From NCBI GenBank assembly GCA_029238555.1, contig JAQWFV010000143.1, forward strand, positions 1 to 19,763: a stretch of 19,763 nucleotides of DNA. Reading direction: 5' to 3'. The stretch comes from Flavobacteriaceae bacterium (lineage in GTDB: Bacteria > Bacteroidota > Bacteroidia > Flavobacteriales > Flavobacteriaceae). Position 1 is the stretch's first letter. Each line of letters begins with the position of its first letter. Below the pieces are notes generated by a model. It did no database searches and was not told the origin of the DNA. It saw only the letters and a list, made by a program, of their open reading frames with translations. A program made the position numbers and the translations under genes. Shown piece after piece: positions 16,539-19,763 of the stretch.

Positions 16539-18002
16539 ATGCTTAAACAATATCTTCAATACAAACTTTCTCAAAAGCTATCTCCACAACAGATTCAGCT
16601 CATGAAGCTCATACAATTGCCTACACAGGCATTTGAGCAACGCCTAAGACAAGAACTAGAAGAGAATCCGGCCTTAGAACCAGGTAAAGAAATAGTAGAG
16701 GGTACTGAAGATATCTATGAAGACAATTACGAGGAAGATTTCAAAGAAGACAGTGAACACATAGATGCAGAAGATATTAATATCGATGAATATCTAAGTG
16801 ACGACGAAATCCCTGACTACAAAACACAGTCTAACAATTACTCAGAAGACCAAGACGATAAGGTTATTCCTTATGCAGCTGCAACCACTTTTTACCAACA
16901 CTTATTAGCCCAACTACAACAACAATTTATTCCAGAACAGGATTGGGCAATTGCAGAATTTTTGATAGGAAGTGTAGACGAAACAGGCTACATAAGAAGA
17001 CCCCTACCAGACTTAGTAGACGATCTCGCATTTACAGAGAACTTATATACAGATGAGCAACAAGTTAAAAAAGTACTCAGAAGTATACAACAATTAGATC
17101 CAGCAGGTGTGGGAGCAACAAGCTTACAAGAATGCTTGTTACTACAATTAGAAAGAAAGACTCCTACTAAGGCTGTCCAATTGGCCCAAGAAATACTAGG
17201 ACGCTCATTTGAGGCTTTTTCCAAGAAACATTACGACAAGCTTATTTTAAAGCACAACCTTTCTGAAAACGACTTAAAAGAGGCTTTACTGGTGATAGAA
17301 AAGCTTAATCCAAAGCCTGGAAGTGCTTTTATAGATGGTGCAAAGATCATCTCACACATTGTACCAGATTTTACTTTAAAAATAGTAGATGGTGCCTTGG
17401 AACTTTTACTCAATGGGAGAAATGCTCCTGAGCTTCACATCTCAAGATCCTACAACGACATGTTAGCAGGATACAAAGAAACCAAGCAAAAGACACATGC
17501 TCAAAAAGAAACCATTAGTTTCATTAAGCAAAAATTAGATGCTGCAAAATGGTTTATTGAAGCGATTAAACAGCGTCAACAAACCCTTTACCTAACCATG
17601 GGAGCCATAGTAGACTTTCAAGAAGCGTATTTTTTAAGTGGTGATGAGCGAAAGCTCAAACCGATGATCTTAAAGGATATTGCAGATCTAATTGATATGG
17701 ATATTTCTACAGTCTCTCGAGTAGCAAATAGTAAGTACATAGACACTCCCTATGGAACTAAACTAGTGAAAAGCTACTTTTCAGAAGGCATGAAAAATGA
17801 AAAAGGAGAAGATGTTTCTACCCGGGAGATTAAAAAAATTGTAGAACAACTCATTAATAAAGAGGATAAGAAAAAACCCCTCACAGATGACAAGTTAGCT
17901 TTAATTCTCAAAGAAAAAGGCTACCCTATTGCCAGGAGAACTGTCGCAAAATACCGAGAGCAATTAGAGCTCCCTGTAGCCAGATTAAGAAAAGAGATCT
18001 AG
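16539..18002 (+). CDS. rpoN: RNA polymerase sigma-54 factor
   Basis: A 487-residue sigma-54. Region I (1-50) is the Gln/Leu-rich activator-contact segment (LSQKLSPQQIQLMKLIQLP, then ELEENPALE). A strongly acidic region II follows (about 52-108). The core-binding region III begins near 110 with QHLLAQLQQQFI. The helix-turn-helix lies near 377-400 (LKDIADLIDMDISTVSRV). The RpoN box ARRTVAKYRE is complete at 465-474 and contacts the -24 element. All parts needed for enhancer-dependent transcription are present. No bacterial enhancer-binding protein is encoded in the window, so its regulon cannot be inferred. It follows asnS by 55 bases and ends just before a bidirectional terminator. Confidence 0.97.
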   Translation: MLKQYLQYKLSQKLSPQQIQLMKLIQLPTQAFEQRLRQELEENPALEPGKEIVEGTEDIYEDNYEEDFKEDSEHIDAEDINIDEYLSDDEIPDYKTQSNNYSEDQDDKVIPYAAATTFYQHLLAQLQQQFIPEQDWAIAEFLIGSVDETGYIRRPLPDLVDDLAFTENLYTDEQQVKKVLRSIQQLDPAGVGATSLQECLLLQLERKTPTKAVQLAQEILGRSFEAFSKKHYDKLILKHNLSENDLKEALLVIEKLNPKPGSAFIDGAKIISHIVPDFTLKIVDGALELLLNGRNAPELHISRSYNDMLAGYKETKQKTHAQKETISFIKQKLDAAKWFIEAIKQRQQTLYLTMGAIVDFQEAYFLSGDERKLKPMILKDIADLIDMDISTVSRVANSKYIDTPYGTKLVKSYFSEGMKNEKGEDVSTREIKKIVEQLINKEDKKKPLTDDKLALILKEKGYPIARRTVAKYREQLELPVARLRKEI

Positions 18003-18013
18003 TACATAACCAT

Positions 18014-18049
18014 AAAAAAAAAGCCCGCACAATGTGCGGGCTTTTTTTT
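18014..18049. terminator. Bidirectional terminator between rpoN and exbD
   Basis: A 9-bp stem, AGCCCGCAC and GTGCGGGCT, with loop AAT (18031-18033) is flanked by a run of A on the left (from 18014) and a run of T on the right (to 18049). It can therefore terminate rpoN rightward and the exbD cluster leftward. Confidence 0.92.
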
Positions 18050-18063
18050 GAATTAGCTAACTG

Positions 18064-18546
18064 TTATTGTAAGTTTCTAAAAGCGTCCCCCTCGTAGGTG
18101 GTGTAATTCACTTTAAGTGCATTTACTTTTCTGAGTTCTAACTTAATGTCGGATATAATACCCATATTGGCATTCTTATCTACTTTAAGCGCAGTAGTCA
18201 ATACATTCTGTAATTCTTGCGGCTTTTTAGCGCGCTCAGATAAAATGTAATCTCCTACATCAGTGGCATTAGCAAACTTATCATTCAATTGAATTTTAGT
18301 TTCTGTTCCAAAAACTTTCTGGTACTCCTGAGTAGGAGCTCCAGCATAGATGTAAATAATTCTATCCTTTTTCTCTAACTTCTTAATCTCGTTAGCGTTT
18401 GGAAGAATATTATCTACTTTTAAAGAACTGTCTTTCATTACGGTTACCGTCATGAAAAAGAACAAAAGCATAAATACAATATCTGGTAAAGAAGCTGTAG
18501 ATACCGCTGGTATATCACCGTCTTTCTTTTTACTAAACTTAGACAT
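18064..18546 (-). CDS. exbD: ExbD/TolR-family protein (second copy)
   Basis: A 160-residue biopolymer-transport protein with one N-terminal membrane helix (about 21-38). It starts with LPDIVFMLLFFFMTVTV and keeps the essential membrane Asp (Asp22) that carries protons with ExbB. The remainder is a periplasmic domain. Together with the ExbB ring it should turn the proton gradient into force for a TonB-like protein acting on outer-membrane receptors. It is the last gene of the minus-strand cluster, 23 bases after the longer ExbD, and ends at the bidirectional terminator. ExbD versus TolR cannot be separated from sequence alone; no TolB or Pal gene is nearby. Confidence 0.92.
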   Translation of the reverse strand: MSKFSKKKDGDIPAVSTASLPDIVFMLLFFFMTVTVMKDSSLKVDNILPNANEIKKLEKKDRIIYIYAGAPTQEYQKVFGTETKIQLNDKFANATDVGDYILSERAKKPQELQNVLTTALKVDKNANMGIISDIKLELRKVNALKVNYTTYEGDAFRNLQ

Positions 18547-18569
18547 ATTTAATGTGTTTTGCTTTGTTA

Positions 18570-19190
18570 TTAATTATTTGACGTTTCCGCTTCAGAGAAC
18601 TTCTGAGGAAATAAATCCTGAATAGTCTTTACTTTCTCCTTGAGATCATCCTTCAGACTCTCTGCCGTTTCCGGGTTTAAGTAAGCAGCTTCCATAGAAG
18701 TAAAGTCACGTTTAAACAAACGCTGTGCCTCTCTATTTCTAAGGTCATTATATGCACCTACAATTTCGTTTTGAACGGTAATGTAAGTACCATAAGGGGT
18801 TTCTCTGTCGTTCTTTAAAGATATAATAGCCTTTGAAGGGTTATCTGAAGAAGATGTATTTCTTGCACCTTGACAATAATTACAGTAGTCAGCAGTTCCA
18901 GAGGCAGCGCCTCCGTTGTCTAGAAAAGCCATTGCTTTTTCTCTTAGTTGAGATACTTCTACCAACTCTTCATCTGCAAATAACTGTCCGTTCTTATTGA
19001 TAATTACTTCAAAGATATTTTTCTGTTTAATGACCACATCCGTCTCTGGCGGCTCAATAGGTGGCAACATTCTGTCCAAACCTGCATCTGTTTCAATAGT
19101 AGTTGTTACTAAGAAAAAGATCAGCAGCAAGAAAGCGATGTCTGCCATAGACCCGGCATTAACTTCTGGTGGTGCTCCTCTTTTTGGCAT
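18570..19190 (-). CDS. exbD: ExbD/TolR-family protein with CxxC insert (first copy)
   Basis: A 206-residue ExbD-like protein, longer than the usual 130-160. The N-terminus (AGSMADIAFLLLIFFLVTTT) contains the membrane helix with Asp17 in the proton-path position. The periplasmic part has the usual IINKNGQLFADEE strand region near 64-76. An insert follows around residues 92-120 with a CNYC motif (Cys103, Cys106), which could form a disulfide or hold a metal in the periplasm. The C-terminal tail (from about 160) is also extended. I have seen similar long forms in other Flavobacteriaceae, so the insert is probably lineage-specific rather than unique. It starts 11 bases after the four-helix membrane gene and precedes the second ExbD, so the two probably form a heteromeric stator pair. 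Confidence 0.9.
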   Translation of the reverse strand: MPKRGAPPEVNAGSMADIAFLLLIFFLVTTTIETDAGLDRMLPPIEPPETDVVIKQKNIFEVIINKNGQLFADEELVEVSQLREKAMAFLDNGGAASGTADYCNYCQGARNTSSSDNPSKAIISLKNDRETPYGTYITVQNEIVGAYNDLRNREAQRLFKRDFTSMEAAYLNPETAESLKDDLKEKVKTIQDLFPQKFSEAETSNN

Positions 19191-19201
19191 ACTTCAGTTA
19201 T

Positions 19202-19645
19202 TTATTTAGTGAAAAATCTCTTTATTCCTGGAATCACCATTAAAGCAACTGCTATAATAGTTAATAAGAAAAACATGTTTAATCCCATACCAATGTTTTT
19301 AACAGTGCTCTCTGTAGTTGGGTTACCATTGTCTGCCATAGCAGTCAAATCAATATCCGTACCAGAAGCAGCAATGTAAGAAACAAGTACTAAGGCCAAG
19401 AAACCACCAATAGAAAATAAGGCTTTCTTAAGACTCTCTTTGGTTGAAAAAAGTTTTTTAAAGGCAAAGATGAAGCTAGAGACTACAGCTACCGCTAAAA
19501 GCAGGTAAGTAATCGTAAACATCAACGACATTGCCGTACTGTCTACCGCTTCAGAAGCGGGTGCTTCTGCGCTAGGCAATTGGAACCATAAAATAGCGCC
19601 AATCAGTCCAAAAACGGCCAATGCAATTTTTAATATTTTGTGCAT
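19202..19645 (-). CDS. Four-helix membrane protein within the exbB-exbD cluster
   Basis: A 147-residue protein of unknown family. Four hydrophobic segments are visible at about residues 5-21, 41-63, 76-92 and 117-138; the first might be a signal peptide instead. The loop 22-40 is rich in Ala/Glu/Ser and the loop 93-116 in Asp/Asn/Thr, so both are likely outside the inner membrane, while Lys-rich stretches (62-75) face the cytoplasm. It lies 25 bases after exbB and 11 bases before exbD, so it is surely cotranscribed. A part in assembling or gating the proton channel is a reasonable guess from position only. It has no acidic residue in a membrane helix that would suggest a proton path of its own. 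Confidence 0.8.
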   Translation of the reverse strand: MHKILKIALAVFGLIGAILWFQLPSAEAPASEAVDSTAMSLMFTITYLLLAVAVVSSFIFAFKKLFSTKESLKKALFSIGGFLALVLVSYIAASGTDIDLTAMADNGNPTTESTVKNIGMGLNMFFLLTIIAVALMVIPGIKRFFTK

Positions 19646-19670
19646 AATATTGCGTATTTAATGGTTCTTA

Positions 19671-19763
19671 TTATTTTTTGTGATCTACCAGCATATCAAT
19701 TAATGCGATAGAAGAATCTTCCATATCATTTACAATACCATCGATCTTAGCAATAATGTAGTT
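19671..19763 (-). CDS. exbB: ExbB/TolQ/MotA-family proton channel, last 30 residues
   Basis: The window edge cuts the gene, leaving only the C-terminal 30 codons and TAA (19673-19671). The visible tail (IAKIDGIVNDMEDSSIALID) matches the pattern at the end of flavobacterial ExbB-like proteins, a conserved amphipathic helix after the last membrane segment. The assignment also rests on the position directly upstream of two exbD genes. No membrane helix can be seen in the part present. Confidence 0.7.
   Translation of the reverse strand, partial: NYIIAKIDGIVNDMEDSSIALIDMLVDHKK

Noticed and set aside
1..19763. CRISPR arrays, tRNA genes, insertion sequences, attachment sites or prophage genes.
   Set aside because: No spaced direct repeats, cloverleaf-like sequence, transposase or integrase reading frame was found; gene content and composition are uniform core genome.

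Overview
The window looks like chromosomal core sequence from a marine-type member of the Flavobacteriaceae (Bacteroidota). The evidence is low G+C, start codons without a clear Shine-Dalgarno, repeated -7 boxes of the TAnnTTTG type, the linkage rplM-rpsI-rpsB-tsf, a DUF5916/CBM9-like outer-membrane protein, and an ExbB/ExbD cluster with a flavobacterial-style long ExbD. No insertion sequence, phage gene, CRISPR array, tRNA or rRNA was seen, and no gap between genes reaches 300 bases.

Layout. (1) Positions 1-1348, minus strand: cutC, followed by a membrane-anchored metallophosphoesterase that runs off the left edge. (2) Positions 1417-2527, plus strand: a possible 41-residue membrane peptide, then a Tat-exported glycosylasparaginase interrupted by one in-frame TGA. 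(3) Positions 2600-5425: polA with all three domains intact. (4) Positions 5475-8117, minus strand: a secreted or outer-membrane DUF5916 protein. (5) Positions 8255-12595, plus strand: translation genes rplM-rpsI, then rpsB-tsf, then pyrH-frr, with two candidate terminator/leader regions and one strong terminator between blocks. (6) Positions 12617-18002, plus strand: an RND/MMPL-family exporter, asnS and rpoN, ending in a bidirectional terminator. (7) Positions 18064-19763, minus strand: a proton-channel cluster in the order exbB (3' end only), a four-helix membrane protein, exbD, exbD.

Functional picture. Most of the window is housekeeping: ribosome assembly (L13, S9, S2), elongation and recycling (EF-Ts, RRF), UMP kinase, AsnRS, DNA repair/replication (Pol I) and sigma-54. 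The envelope-facing genes are the RND exporter, the DUF5916 protein, the metallophosphoesterase and the ExbB/ExbD motor.

I do not see a clear new multi-gene system. The points most worth a second look are: the TGA at the conserved Cys codon of the glycosylasparaginase; the S2 protein with an 18-bp-repeat linker (itself carrying a recent 54-bp duplication) and a Rho_N/SAP-like tail; a perfect 14-bp palindrome filling the -33/-7 spacer of the rplM promoter; a LacI-type palindrome in the cutC promoter; and the structured region before rpsB.
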